Positions 11,163 to 23,629 of a stretch of DNA of 64,000 bases are shown piece by piece. Source of the stretch: Plectrocnemia conspersa. Taxonomy: Eukaryota; Arthropoda; Insecta; Trichoptera; Polycentropodidae. The notes beneath the pieces were generated by a model. That model did no database searches and had not been told where the DNA came from. It was given only the letters and a program-made list of their open reading frames with translations. The stretch lies in the NCBI GenBank assembly GCA_009617715.1, contig VTFK01000435.1, forward strand, positions 1-64,000, written 5' to 3'. The translations under genes and the position numbers were made by a program. How positions within the stretch are numbered: position 1 is the stretch's first letter; each line of letters starts with the position of its first letter.

Positions 11163-12289
11163 ACGGTAGTAGAGTCTCCAATTTGAGTAATTGAGTACTC
11201 GATACTCGAGTATTTTTGTCTATTTTTCAAGTACTTGATAATCGAGTATTTTGAAAATTACTCGATTAATACTCGAAATTAATTTTTTTTTAAATATTTC
11301 AGAAACAAAAATAACTTTAACTCGGTCCGGTAAAGGATAACGTCTTGCTTTTATTTGGCGTTTATGCCCGAAGTCCCGAGTTAGAGCGGTTACTATCAGG
11401 TATAATTTTTTCATAGTTCCATAGTTGCATAGTTCCGGTCGTCGGCTATGTTAGTGGGTACGACGGAGAAATTTCTTTTGTGTTTTCTGTTCGACAGTTC
11501 CGACTTATCTAATTTATGGCAATGAACAATATGAAATATCAACAAAAAAATTTTTTGGTTTTATGACTATGCAGTTGTAGCGTAAAGTGTTGTCAATTGT
11601 TTATACTGATCCCTCAGCTTAAAATAGAAATCAAAACAATTGTGTGTTTTAAAGGCATTTAAAGTAAAGTCAGTTCTTTGCGAACCGTTTAGCTCTAGAG
11701 TGAAAGGGATTCACCCAAATACATCTTCGAAGGATATAGATTTAAATTCTTTGCAGCAATCAGAAGGAGTAGAATAATGTATATTGTTAAGAAAAAAAAT
11801 CTATTCAAGAAGAATTACAAAATACTAATTTGTCCATAGTCGAAGGAAATAAGATAAAAGCAGAGAAGGGAATGAAAGAAGAGAACATAAAAAGAGAGTT
11901 CACAAAATTTTATATCTATAAAAAGCGAACAGATATAAATTAGAAGCCTTATCCAACGCGTTAATGACAATAAGACCAACATCAACAGCAACGGAAAGGG
12001 TTTTTTCCCTAACGGAAATAATAAAACCAAAGGTTAGCAGTAATATTAAATTCGAGACACTTTTTGCATTATTGTTTTTAAAAAGTATGTTCGTGAAGTT
12101 AAAATAATTGTAAAAATAAACATACTAAGTATTTTATTTATTTATTTATATGTGCACGAATTTGAATAATAGCTATTTTGGTACATTTGGTAAATACTCG
12201 AAAGTACTCGAGTACTTGAGTATTTTAAAATTGTAATATTCGATACTCGAGTACTTGATGGTTCGAGTAATTGGAGACTACACGGTAGG
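11163..12289 (+). mobile_element. complete hAT-type transposon (1111 bp) with 8-bp target-site duplication
   Basis: The element spans 11171-12281. Its ends are AGAGTCTCCAATT at the left and, read inward on the other strand, GTAGTCTCCAATT at the right. Both subterminal regions carry repeated ACTCGAG/TACTTGA words. The flanks are ACGGTAGT (11163-11170) and ACGGTAGG (12282-12289), seven of eight bases identical, as expected for hAT 8-bp duplications (established knowledge). Inside is a decayed transposase ending in a hAT dimerisation domain. At 1.1 kb it is far shorter than an autonomous hAT, so it is an internally deleted copy. A second, truncated and inverted copy lies at 6325-7155. Confidence 0.88.
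11805..12107 (+). pseudogene. hAT transposase C-terminal remnant
   Basis: Two blocks of the C-terminal hAT dimerisation region are readable. From 11805 comes QEELQNTNLSIVEG then IKREFTKFYIYKKRTDIN, ending in a stop at about 11940. After a frame change, 11943-12107 reads EALSNALMTIRPTSTATERV, FSLTEIIK and FETLFALLFLKSMF, then a stop at 12105. The PTST.TERVFS...K.....F..L.ALLFLKS pattern is the classic end of insect and vertebrate hAT transposases. No BED finger or catalytic DDE block is readable upstream, consistent with internal deletion. Not functional. Confidence 0.82.
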
Positions 12290-12825
12290 CGATTTAGGTC
12301 GAAAATATATAATTGTGTAAAATATTCAATTTAATAATATATTTAGCTAATATAGGTCTGGGGTTGCTTGGCAGCAGCAGGGATGGGAAATTCGAAATAT
12401 GCTTTTTTTAATTTCCCACTTTTATATTATATTTATTTCGAAATGTCTGCATTGCTTATTCTGATTATTTGGATACATCTGCTTAACTCACAAGTTATTA
12501 TTAATCTACGTTAGTTATGGGTCTTAAATTCTGAATGCCAACTTCCAATTCTGCTGCTTTTATTACACTTGTTCAATCATTTTTATTTTTTTCTGCATTT
12601 TGTACATTGAACAGAAAAATGTCATTAGTTAATTTTTAAAATCTCCATTAAAAAAAGTTTTGTAAACCAATACTAAAGTACAGTATTTCTGGTAAAACAA
12701 TATTGATTTGAGTATTAAAAATATTGATCGAGATACTGGAATACCTGTATGAAAAACCCTTGTTCGATCCGTAGCTTAGTGTAATGTATTCTACGGTTTT
12801 ATACAATAGGTTCTCTTTCAATAGA
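12290..12825. other. AT-rich noncoding stretch
   Basis: No gene seen. A minus-strand frame at 12648-12872 (74 codons) matches nothing I recognise. Confidence 0.55.
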
Positions 12826-12858
12826 CTAATTCCCAATTTCTTCTTTTTACAGGTAAGA
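12826..12858 (+). promoter_or_regulatory. candidate recursive (ratchet, zero-length exon) splice site
   Basis: A branch-point-like CTAAT (12826-12830) is followed by a pyrimidine-rich run ending TTCTTCTTTTTACAG (12852) and immediately by GTAAGAAG. A strong 3' splice site fused to a strong 5' splice site, with no exon between, is the definition of a recursive splice site in long insect introns (established knowledge). Of the CAG/GTA junctions I found by scanning both strands, this is the only one where both halves look good. A conserved-looking GC island follows directly. If used, it places the window inside a long intron of a plus-strand gene. Use is inferred. Confidence 0.5.
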
Positions 12859-13445
12859 AGGCTCACCATCACAACACGTAACTACTATATCACGACAGAA
12901 ATGCGGCAATACGGTATAAATTGTAAGTACACTCTTGTTATCGCGCAAAGTCATCGGGAACGGCCGAGAAACGTCCTTCCAGATGGAGGGCGCCGATTCA
13001 AATCGGTAATTTATAACCTTTTTTTTGCCTTCCCTCCGGCCCGCCGCGTAGGTGAAGGGCTTAAATTTTATAGGACACTTTGCCCGAATGTGAGGATGGC
13101 TACATTGTTATAGGAAAAGGGTAGATTTCATTTTAGATTCAATGATGCAATCTAGCCGCCGGAATCCTGCCATTTCTCCTTGTAAATGGCTTCGCTGTCA
13201 AACGAGCCGAGGTATAGGATAAATTTGAAATATTCCACGCGCGTATGCCGTGTGTATATTATATGTGATAATGTATACAAAGCTCGTGTTTTGTATATGT
13301 GAAACGTGCTAAAATTATAAGCCCAGGGCTTAATCTTTTGCGTGAAGTTGCAGTTTCGGCACAATCGCGTGGACGCAAACAGGCGTGATGCCTCTCCATA
13401 TCCTCTTTATCCAAGTATTGTAACAATAAATGGATAATGGACAAA
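12859..13445. promoter_or_regulatory. GC-rich island, candidate regulatory element
   Basis: Two CpG-rich blocks, about 12890-13115 and 13150-13400, with no recognisable protein in the 60-109-codon frames that cross them. Near 12995 there is gccgattcaaatcggt, a small inverted repeat resembling a tRNA B box but without tRNA context. The block lies just downstream of the candidate recursive splice site. Confidence 0.38.
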
Positions 13446-13749
13446 AATATGTATTAATCATCTCTTCTGAAATTCTGTAAATAAATTTAAAGTGAATATT
13501 TTAGTTGGGAACACTGTCACTGGCGTAACATTCGTTTTTCTAATGCTTATTATATGTGCAAAGGTAGAGACTGTTGCTAAAATTCATTGGTGACTTATTT
13601 CTGTATATAGAAAAGACGTTATGTAAGTCCTTTCATTGTCATTGATAGCTTAGAAAAGCGGTTAGTGGTCAATAAGCTTGATGAACAATAGCAAATGTCT
13701 AGTTTATTTAGAGTGCAAAGTCATATATGTGTACATTCATATTTTATTG
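13446..13749. other. noncoding spacer
   Basis: AT-rich, nothing recognised. Confidence 0.5.
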
Positions 13750-14235
13750 AATCAAAATCATGGTTTTCGTCCCACGCAAAGTGATAAAATCATATGATAT
13801 AGAAGCACAAGTAGGCGTCGTATATACTGATTTTGAAAAAGCCTTTGGCAAAGTCGTGAATTATTAGTAAAAAAGTGTCGGAGCTTAGTTGATCAAATTT
13901 TCTAGCTCGATTATTTTTAATATATTTTAGCGATCGTAGACAGTTCGATTGTGTAAAATATTTCACTCCTTCGGAAGTTTCTCAAGACTCTTTTCCCTAT
14001 GATACAAAAAAATTGTTACAATAACTTAAAATTGCTTAGATGCATCCGATCCGTTGAGGCTACTAAAGGGTGCTATTCTATATAAAAATATCCAGTTTTT
14101 GGTTTCAGAATGTCTTCGAAAGTCACAATTGCGTTTTCTTATATGCCCGTTAAAGCCAAGATCATGGCTTTCGCAATCCATACGATAGCATTACAGATTG
14201 ATATATTTAATGTCAGGTCAGCTATAAGGAGCTGG
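13750..14235 (+). pseudogene. LINE-A relic: jockey-type reverse transcriptase fragment, copy 1
   Basis: Plus-strand translation over several frameshifts shows, in order: NQNHGFRPTQS (the QHGF.P..S block that opens the jockey-clade RT core); EAQVGVVYTDFEKAFGKV (the V.YTDF.KAFDKV block, containing one catalytic Asp); FSDRRQFDCV-like and FTPSEVSQDS, corresponding to the YLSDR.Q.V...S.VPQGS region; and IDIFNV close to the usual C-terminal end. The YADD box and most of the thumb are missing, so large parts are deleted. A second relic of the same family is at 43795-44445. Not functional. Confidence 0.75.
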
Positions 14236-15539
14236 TTTAATATTATTTTATTTTTAATATTCTACCATCGTTACGCATTAGGATAACAATTTTTTTTTTC
14301 GGATTAATTAAATTTTTAGACGTGTTTAGTTTGCCCCCACTCAATTGCGTAACACAGATAGTATGATGTAATAGATGTATATAGTATGCATAATTTAAAC
14401 CATAATGTTTAGAGCTTGCTCCGTGTCGGAGTTAAAGTTTTCTGTGGCATTTTTTGCGGCGCTAAAATATCGCAGTTGGTAAAACAGAATTTCCTTTATT
14501 TAAATATATGAGAATTTTGCCGTTGCACATTTGCAATGTTGATTTGTTAGGTCAAATCTTCGTATGATTTATGCTATATGTTTTAAAAAATAATACCGCA
14601 TACAATGATATTTATATTTTTTAATAAAATGATAGATGTACTACATAAGTATTATATTGTTTCTTTTAAAATTTTGGTAGAAACTTGTTGTTTTTTTGTC
14701 TACACAATTTTAAAAAAATTATTCAATGATCGTGATGCAACTGTCATCTTTGTTGCTTTTTTCGATTTTTACTTTTACTCGTAACCAAAGTACTACATAT
14801 TTAAAAAATCTTTGAATTACGTTTAAGAAAAATAATAAAAACAGAATCTTAAATGTTACGTTTGTGTAGAAATCAGTTTCTAAATTTATTCTATATTGTT
14901 GTACATATATTAATTGTGTATGTACGTCATATTATTTATTAAAACGCTTTGTTGTTCTAGAAATTCACGGCAGAATATTCTGTAACATTTTATTTTTGCA
15001 TATTTACGAGTTTTTAGTAAGACATACAAACAGAGAGAGCCTAACTCTCAGAATTATATTATAATATAGATATTATGGTAATTTTTATTTATTTTTATTT
15101 ACGGCATTACGGGTATTAAAAAAATTTAGACAAGACGCTTACATAAACAAAAATTTAATTTAAATATTATAAAATATTTTATACATATTAAATAGTTATA
15201 TTATTAATATTATTATTAATAATTACAAGATTTTTTTTGGTAAAACAAATTTATATATATAAATCAGTTTATTTTATTATTATTATCTCTATTCTTCAAA
15301 AAATATTTTATTAAAATATTATTATTATATTAAAACATTCTCTTATACTCGACCATTTTAATTCCTCAAGCAGTATTTTATTAATTTAGTACTCCATCAT
15401 AATTTAGCCTATCTTGCTAAATAGCATCATTTTTATATGTTTTAAAATGAATTATATGTATCTACTAAAACTGATGCCTTAATATAAGTTAATGCATCAT
15501 AATATATGTAACAATATATAATCAATGACGTTTATCAAT
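14236..15539. other. AT-rich noncoding stretch, nothing recognised
   Basis: No gene or structured repeat identified. Confidence 0.55.
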
Positions 15540-16870
15540 TTTTGCTTTGAATATTAACGTTTATTTCATAGTTAAAAATAACGTTATGAACGTATGATTG
15601 AATGCGATACTTGTTCATTTTTTTTACTATTTTAAATAATAAAAATAAAGTAATACGTTAGTAGCCACAATCAGAGGAAAAGCAACTTTAACAGTATTTT
15701 TTTCTTTTTATCAATTACGCTAAAAATATTACCGTTATTTTCACAAATATGAATAATTTTATTAACGTACGACGAAAAATATACATGCTACTAATTTTAA
15801 ACTATTTTTATGTAAACATTTGTGAATATTTATTAAAAAAACACATTTGTAGCTACAATGTTAAGAATAATAGTTAAAAATCCTTTTTTAATATTATTAA
15901 TAAAAAAAATTATAGAAAATTGAATTTTGCTATATTATATTTTTAACAAAATATCAATATTGTTGTCCCTTAAATAAAAAAGAAAAAATAGATTAATAGC
16001 TTTAATTTATGAAATGATATCTTAAATCATTTTTAATTTATTAAAAAAAAAAAGTGTGCTACAGACTTAATTTGTATATTTTATAAAATATTTATTTAGC
16101 TCAATATGATTAGTATTGTTTTCAAATTTTGGCCTATAATATAAACATTTATTTCACAATTTTAATACCTCTATAAATGTATGATTAAATAAAATATATG
16201 TTACTTATTTTTTTTTTATTATTTTTATGCAAATATTTGTGATTATTTTCTGAAAAATAATAGAAGAAAATAATACACGTGTAGCTACAATTTAAGACAT
16301 AATAACTAAAATTTTTTGTTGCATTTAAATAATAGAAAAAATAAGACAAAGACTAAATTTTGATTTAATATAATTATTTAATAAAACATAAATTTTATTT
16401 TTAAAAAATATCGTTTTCTTAAAATAACTTTATAAACGCACGATTAAATACAATACATATTATTCATTTTTATTAATTTTTATCTAAACATTTGTCATTA
16501 TTTAATAAAAAATAATTTAAAGGAAAAAATCATTTGTAGCTACTATTTAAGAAATATTAACTATAATCCTTATGAATTTAAGTAGTGAAAAATAAAGGGT
16601 AAATGACTATTTTTTTATTATAGAATAAATATTTAAATGAATATAGTTACAATTTAATTGAGTACATGTTACTAAATTTTAACTTTTTTATGTAAATATT
16701 TGTGATTTGTAATTTAAAATGATTAAGACAATTATAGTTACGGTCTAAGGAAAAATATATAAAAAAACAACATTGATGATAAAAAAATGTAATAAAATAT
16801 GATTGATGATTTAAGACTTATACACATAAAAATACTAAAATAATAAAATATTTATAAATAGCTACAAATT
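15540..16870 (+). repeat. very AT-rich degenerate tandem repeat, unit about 200-260 bp
   Basis: A fixed order of words recurs. First comes a tataaacgtatgattaaata-like stretch, then tatg(t/c)aaa(c/t)atttgtga(t)tatt, then a TTTGTAGCTACAATTTAAGA-like word, then ataataactaaaat. The catttgtga word lies near 15809, 16227, 16481 and 16690; the gtagctac word near 15849, 16281 and 16537, with weaker versions near 15663, 16065, 16729 and 16857. The spacing varies (about 210-255 bp, one double-length gap), so units have diverged and some are incomplete. No reading frames. It looks like an old AT satellite. Confidence 0.65.
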
Positions 16871-17459
16871 TAAAATCATTTAGAGTAACAAACGCTTCAG
16901 CATTTTGTGCTACATTGTTTTATTAATTTATTTATTAAAAATTCACTAAAATGTTTTCTGAATTAGTTTTGATTATTTTTAATAAAAGGTTATTACAAAA
17001 GCTTTATTAATATAAATATGCTACACTTAGACTCATAATAAAACACACCTTTATATACTAGTATAATTACAAATATATTTTTATTAAAAATGTATAAAAA
17101 TAAATCACATTATTTTTTCAAGCTCCGCGTAGTTTTCGCTAAAAATTTATGTTTTTTTCGAATTGGTTATAAAGAACAGGAACAAAATAGCGATTATTTA
17201 GCTTTTTTGTCGTCTATTTTGGCTGCAAAGTTACACTTATGTAAACTGTAATGACTTGAGCTTAATAATATTTTTATATAAAAAATACGGTGGATTGAGA
17301 GAGCGGCGTATAAAGCATGTATTCTGTTTTTAAAAGAAAAATTATCTTCCTCATTCATTAAATTTATTGAAAGCTACTTGTTTGCATATACTGTTACGTT
17401 AAATTATTTAATTCCAGTTCTCTTGTGGTTACCAAACTTGTAAGCGTCTATAAAAATAA
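16871..17459. other. AT-rich noncoding stretch, nothing recognised
   Basis: No gene or structured element seen. Confidence 0.55.
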
Positions 17460-17966
17460 CTCGTCATTACTCTCGCTTTCGAGAATTGCGCCCTACTCTG
17501 GGAGGAAAAGAGCATGCAAATTCACCGAATGATTTTCCCAAATAAAGTAACTTCGTTTTCCGAAACATCAATAATCAATTTCGCCGCACAGTTAGACGAA
17601 GAAGAATATCCGCTCGTTTCGCCGTCGTTTTCAAAGAGCAAAGATTTCGCGCGCCACACGCCCGCGAACACATCCATTATTATTCCGCACATTCTTCAAA
17701 TAAATTAAACCAACTTTTCAAATTTCAAACTCCATTATGCCCCGGTTGGCACGGCCCCCGGGGGCTTCGCCCTCGTTCGTTAAGGCGCCCCTCGCGCTCT
17801 GCAATACGCTCGCTTTTGCTATCTCTTGCGTGTGTGGACCGAATCGAATGCACGACATACGATAATATGTTATATGTATATATATATATATTATATATAA
17901 TAGTGTCGCCTCTCGTGTGTGCTCTAATGGAATGAATTTATATTTGACTGTAGGTGGAAAATACAA
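17460..17966. promoter_or_regulatory. GC-rich island followed by a TA microsatellite, candidate regulatory element
   Basis: From about 17460 to 17870 the sequence is rich in CpG, with a particularly GC-rich core at 17735-17820 (runs of C and G). Frames of 64 and 82 codons cross it without a recognisable domain. At 17870-17902 it changes abruptly into a TA/ATATAT run. Regulatory role inferred. Confidence 0.38.
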
Positions 17967-18632
17967 TTTTGATATATATATTTATATATTGCGTTCGTTA
18001 AGGCTCGCGGTTTACGTGTGATACTTGGCAGAAGTGAGTTAGCGATGATTGAATTTTTTTTAAAATTATATGTTATATATTTTACTATTTCTTTAGGCCA
18101 CCGTGTTTAATAATAAATATTGGTTCATATTCGCGATGCTTTATTTGATGTAGCGTTATAACGTGACGTCAAATAAGTTCGTAATTTAACATGTTGTAAA
18201 TTTTATATTAAAAAACTTTGTACTGAAAAATACATCATCGCGTTAAAGTTTATGAATACAAATAGAAAAATGTTGAATTATGTTTATCGGTTTTACTTGA
18301 TAGTGAAATATATATGTGGCTTGATATAAAAACACATCATGCTAAAAAAATATATTTTGTTGTCTATTTATATTTTTTTAAGTTGATTTAGGTTCATAGT
18401 TAGCTATTTACTTTTAAGTTAGAATTAAGTTGTTTTAAATTTTTTTTATGTATGTTTAAGTTATGAGAGTTATTTAGAAACGCGCTCAGAATTTTTAGGA
18501 TCGTTAAACGGCAATTATATATATATTTTTAAAGGCGTTTTACAGTGACAAAGGATCGTATATTTAAGATAACTTATGCCTTAAATAAATGGGTGCAAAT
18601 ATTAAATTTACTCTAGTAGTTTTCAATTTCTA
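17967..18632. other. AT-rich noncoding stretch, nothing recognised
   Basis: No gene or repeat identified. Confidence 0.5.
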
Positions 18633-18800
18633 TCATGAAAGATCAAAATTTGTGATTATTTTGTAATTATAATTCCGATCGATCATCATGGATTAGGTTT
18701 TTATAGATTATTCTGATTTCACGAATGAATAATTAAAATAATAAGCGAACTAGGGCGTATATTTATTTTCAGTGTTTAACCAGATGTAACGCATTAGACT
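18633..18800 (+). repeat. dispersed repeat E, copy 1
   Basis: It shares with 42386-42520, in the same orientation, the words tcatg..agatcaaa.tt.gt.att, tataattccgatc.atcatc and a downstream gataaataaataaa-rich tail. A shorter relative (tataaattccgatcgtgcttc) is at 39225-39245. Its relative at 42386 follows a tRNA-like head, so this may be the body of an old SINE. Confidence 0.45.
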
Positions 18801-19184
18801 AATGCCTCTAATTTTGCATTATAAGATTAACGATAAATAAATAAATCACGAACTTTGAATTTTGACTGTTTATAAGATCATTGCCAATTTGTTTTTAAAT
18901 TTAAATAAACGGTGCTGAATAAATTAAAAATATAGTCGATTAGCACGGCCATTTTGAGCACACATAGCAGCTACTAAAGCCTGATACTCACTAGCTTAAA
19001 AATCGGTAAAATAGTTATTGTTCTTTAGCAACTTTTTCTTAACTTTGATAATGTTTGTGAAGTGTGCCTTTAAATTATTTGGGTCAGACGTGTGATACAA
19101 AGTATGAGAGTATGTTGAATTTGAAATGGAATATAATGCGACATTTGAAGTGTCAAACATTGTGTATACCAAAAAAAATCACTC
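18801..19184. other. AT-rich noncoding spacer
   Basis: Nothing recognised. Confidence 0.5.
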
Positions 19185-19395
19185 CTGAAATTTGCATGCC
19201 CCAAGGAGGTTGTTCTCGGAAGCGAGAATAATGACTCCTAATTTTCCGGCAATTTTTTCCTGCCGCTTACAAGTTTCGCCCTCACACGAGCTTTCAAATT
19301 GACCGATTTTTTTATACATCCCTGAAGCCAAAATCCATTACGCCGCGAGTCACGCTTGCGTTAAATAAAATGAAATTTATTTTGTACATGCATAG
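19185..19395. promoter_or_regulatory. small GC-rich island
   Basis: Local CpG enrichment with no frame or repeat. Grouped with the other islands as a possible regulatory element. Confidence 0.28.
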
Positions 19396-20034
19396 AACGC
19401 GTAATCAATTTCGACTCATTGTACGATTTGATACTTAAGCTTGATTCGAGATTTATAGCGTTGATAAAAAAAAATCAGGGGACATTAATATCAAAATTTA
19501 AAACAAGTTTGCGCCTTTTCTTAGTCAAATATGCAATGTATTAATATGGATGCTTACATTATTGCATACACAATTTTAAAGGCGCTACTGCAACATTTTT
19601 TAATATGTAATAAATTATTCTTTTCATGTACCTACTATATATTTATACCTTAAAAAACTAAGATTAAGCAATTGCAGCTGTGTATCATTTTATCATTATT
19701 TTAACACAAATAAAATCATATTTTTTTTGTTGCTAAAATATTGTTCTTTGAAATTATTTGAATTTGAGGTACATAACTATTTATAGACATACCAATAATT
19801 TTAATAAAAATAATAATCTAAAACATAATTTACTATATATTTAAAGATATGTATTATAGAATACAGGTTTTTAATTCGTTTGTAATGTTTCATATTTTAA
19901 TGAAATTATATTAGTTTTGTTCCAGTGTTATTTAGATACACCTCTTTGAGTAAAATATTAGTAATATTTTGGTGGATATTTTTCGCTTTTAATTTTTAAT
20001 ATTCGTCGTTTTCGATCGAGATTAAGCAGGGTTT
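19396..20034. other. AT-rich noncoding stretch, nothing recognised
   Basis: No gene or structured element seen. Confidence 0.55.
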
Positions 20035-20330
20035 CATTAGTCGCCGGAACAATTAATTACCGACGGCCATAAAGCTCGGGGAGCTTTGGCGGAAAAGCTC
20101 CCGCCCCATTATTATTGGCGGCGCGTTTCGTGACGAACGAGTTAACAACTCGCCGTCGACTGATTGCCCTGACCCCCTAACTGGAAATATCATATTATAT
20201 TTTAGTATGGACCCAGTGGCTTTACGCTTGTTTATCTTGCTTTTCGACTTCGTTTGGGCGACGCGAGAGACGTGAATTTCCAATGAAAATACATACATAT
20301 ATCCAAATGCAGATAAAGGGTGGACCAAGA
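20035..20330. promoter_or_regulatory. GC-rich island, candidate regulatory element
   Basis: CpG-rich block with paired words aagctcgg/gagctttgg/aaagctcc and gacgaacgagttaacaactcg. A 91-codon minus-strand frame (20053-20328) has no recognisable domain. Function inferred. Confidence 0.36.
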
Positions 20331-20384
20331 AAACAATAAAAGTACATTTTCAATGCTAATATCCCCTTTATGTAAGTGCTTTAT

Positions 20385-21010
20385 TTATTATCAGACGTTG
20401 GCAAGCTTTCTGCCTACATTTATATTGATTACTGCTGCTCTATTGTAAATAAACCACTGATAGAAGTTCTTTAGCTAAGATGTTGTTCTTCCGAATTCCG
20501 ATCTTCCTTGTAACTTGCCTTGCATAATAATGTATTTTTTTATCCACTACATCACTTCCACATCATTTACTTTGTACACCATGCGTCTGTAGATTCACAT
20601 GTAGAACATCACTGTAGACACACGTTTACGCTTTAAAGGATTGATAAAACGTATCACCTTACTATACTTTAGAATAAGGATTGAAAACGATCATTATTTA
20701 TATAATAAAACAACATCTATTTAAAAAAAAAAACAACGACTTAAGTATAAGTCGAATCTCCATAGAACTTTTCAGGTTAATAATGTTCTGTCTTTTTCTA
20801 TCTACTATTTTATTTTTAGTGTCTAGTCCAAATCTTCGTCAAGACGTCTAAAGTGTACCTCAGACGTTTTTTTATAGGAACATTTTGTGTCTTTTACAGG
20901 CTTCTGTTATTTTAATAATGTTCATTTTCAATCCTTCTCAACTATCTATTATATAAATACCGTATCATCAGTGTAACATAGGTTATTGAATAAACCTCTG
21001 TTTCGTCTGT
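20385..21010 (-). pseudogene. LINE-C relic: C-terminal half of a non-LTR reverse transcriptase ORF
   Basis: On the minus strand the fragment opens with NNLCYTDDTVFI, the YADD catalytic box with A changed to T, followed by a decayed C.RHK stretch. After a poorly readable centre comes IYRRMVYKVNDVEV, IMQGKLQGRSEFGRTTS, LKNFYQW and YNRAAV...GRKLANV, ending at about 20390. The pattern YRRM....D.V...V......IMQGK.EG.RG.GR...SWLKN...W......RAAV.R....+ANV is the usual end of a widespread arthropod endonuclease/reverse-transcriptase ORF (established knowledge). Stops and frameshifts are many. The N-terminal RT part of the same family is seen separately at 51372-51800. Confidence 0.78.
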
Positions 21011-23099
21011 GTTGCGTCATGCTAGTCAGAAATATTGTACTTTTTATTTACATATAAGAGAACATAAACCATTTTTTTACTCTTCGTCGTAATATGTAAT
21101 ATATTGACGGTTTGTTTCTTATTCTTATGAATTTTTTATTCAGTATTTATTTTAAATATCTTATAGATCATTGTCATTTATTTCTGAGAATTTACTATGC
21201 TGATATTTTTTTTTCAAGTTTTATGAAATATGATTAAACTTAAGTAAACATCTACATCATAAACGTATTAAAATAATAACCTAATAGATATTTTTAACTT
21301 TATGAAAGATACTGGAATAGTGAATTTAAAAAGCATAAAAAGACATAATACATATATAGGCCTACATATATTATAACATGCTAAGCACTTATTTGTCATA
21401 TAAAACAGCTGACAACATTGTTAAGCTGCTTCACATTTTACATATCATGAACCAAAGCTCTTTTATACCTACTGACCTACATAAACATATATTGCTCTTA
21501 TGGATAATACAATTTAATAAACGAATTTTTCAAATCCTTTGTAGAATATTTTCTTTTGTAAGGAATTGCTCAGAATATTATAAACAAATCTCGCAGGGTT
21601 AAGCTTAATATAAATTTATGAAATATGATATTTATAACGAATTAAAATCATCATTTAACAAATCATATAATAATAATCAGAGGCAAAATCATTTTTTTAT
21701 GATCAATAACTGTTTTAATTATTATCGTTACTGTAAAATCTTTATTAAAAATTGTATTAATCACATACGTTTATTTAAATTTTTATTTTAAAATTATTTA
21801 TTATCTTTTTTTTTATACTGAAAGAGAAAGCAATTACGCAGTCGTCATATATATTTTAGTATTTATTTCGTAGCTTGCGCTCGTTCAATGGTCCCATAAA
21901 ATACTTTCATTTGTAACATATAATATAGCATTAACCTGTACACACTAATCTTCTTCCACTAAGCACTTATTCATATCTATTGATAATTCGATTTTGATTT
22001 ATTTATTAACATTTGACTGAAGACTGATAGGAGTTATACTCAAATTCATCCCAGCCACTTGAGACGACTAAACTAGTCTACGTGACACACTTAGTATATG
22101 ACTTTTTTTAACCTTGAATCAATCAATATCTCACATTGAGTGAAAATAATTTATTAAATACTGTGTTATTAATTTTTTTGCTTAGCTTTATTCGCCAAAA
22201 AAAAATCAAATAAAATATTATTTAAGCTCTCTCTATTCAATGTGTAACTTTAAAATCATTATCAAATATAAATTTTACTTAAATTGCAATTAAAATAGTT
22301 TATTATACGCCTATACATTTAGCTATGTGTTAAATTTATTTTAATTTATTACAAATATGTTTTTTTAATTTGTTATATAAACAAAATATTTGCTATGTAG
22401 ATAAATTTATTTTTAATTTATATAGCTGTTTTAAAATTCCTAGAAATTTAAACTAATTTATATACAAGCTTTAACAAGCAAACTTTAATCTTCTATGTAT
22501 TGCTTGTTAAATATATAATATATATTAATTATTTGCAAATGCGTAGTACAATTTAATTGGACTAATATGTAATTATCTACAAATTTTTAAAGGAAATAAG
22601 ATATATTTATATCATTAATTAATATTTTTATATGATATATTACGGCACTTTGTTATTTGTTATTTACAAATAATCATACCATTATTAAATAAATAATATA
22701 TAAACTGTTTTTTAAGAAATAAATTAAAAATAAATCGTGCATATAAAACTTGATTTTTTAAACCATATTTTAAGAATAAGCTTTTAAAAATCTTTATCTA
22801 ATAAAAAAAGTATTGTAAAAAAATATGGATTACTTATTTTTTATTATAATTAAATATATTTCATTGCCAAAAAATATGACACGGAATCGATTACGAGCAA
22901 AAATAAAATATTTTCCCTGAACTTATTAAAATATACCCTTCAGAGCTCAACATTATTAAATATATTTGTTTATAATTAAGGTAAACATAATTTGTTTATT
23001 TATTTTGGTAAATATCTCAAAATTCATTAAAAAGCGTTGCTATTTAAATAAAAATAATATAAAACCAAAACGAATCAAAGCAGCGGAGTTTTTTTTTTA
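21011..23099. other. AT-rich noncoding stretch, nothing recognised
   Basis: About 2.1 kb of AT-rich sequence. The 74-codon frame at 21378-21602 has no recognisable domain. Confidence 0.55.
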
Positions 23100-23345
23100 T
23101 TTTGCGTAGATTCAGGTCAATAATTGACTGAATAAACCATTCGTTAAATTATTATATCGTCCCGATATTAGATATGTTTCATAATCCGTTATTATCCGGC
23201 CTATATTTAGATCACACTTCAATAGCCCGCAGCGTAAGGGCAAATTAAATAATCTCCTATTAGATCGTTTTGATGCGAACCTCCTTAAACATTTATAACT
23301 ACACATGTGCAGTGAACAATGCCTGTTCGAAAAGTTTCCGAACGC
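23100..23345. other. noncoding, with a mariner-terminus-like word
   Basis: A 64-codon minus-strand frame is unrecognised. At 23316-23345 the sequence reads TTCGAAAAGTTTCCGAACG, which resembles mariner terminal inverted repeats. I find no partner terminus or transposase next to it. Confidence 0.25.
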
Positions 23346-23629
23346 TTGAATTATCTAGTTTATAGTTATGATCTATATTTGCAATAATACCTGCTTTAAA
23401 TAGTGGAAGTGGCATAAAATATATAATATATAGAATGCAAGTGACAAGCTTAAAAAATATAAAAAATCAGGAACAATTTTAACAAATTAAGTAACCCTTT
23501 GTTTTAAATTACTCTCACACGAAGCACTATCTGTATCATAGTTATTTGCTGATCAGAGATTTTTACCCAGATCCCGTATAATACGTGATGAGACGTAACG
23601 TATTAGGTGGAGGGTGTTTGATAAGCATT

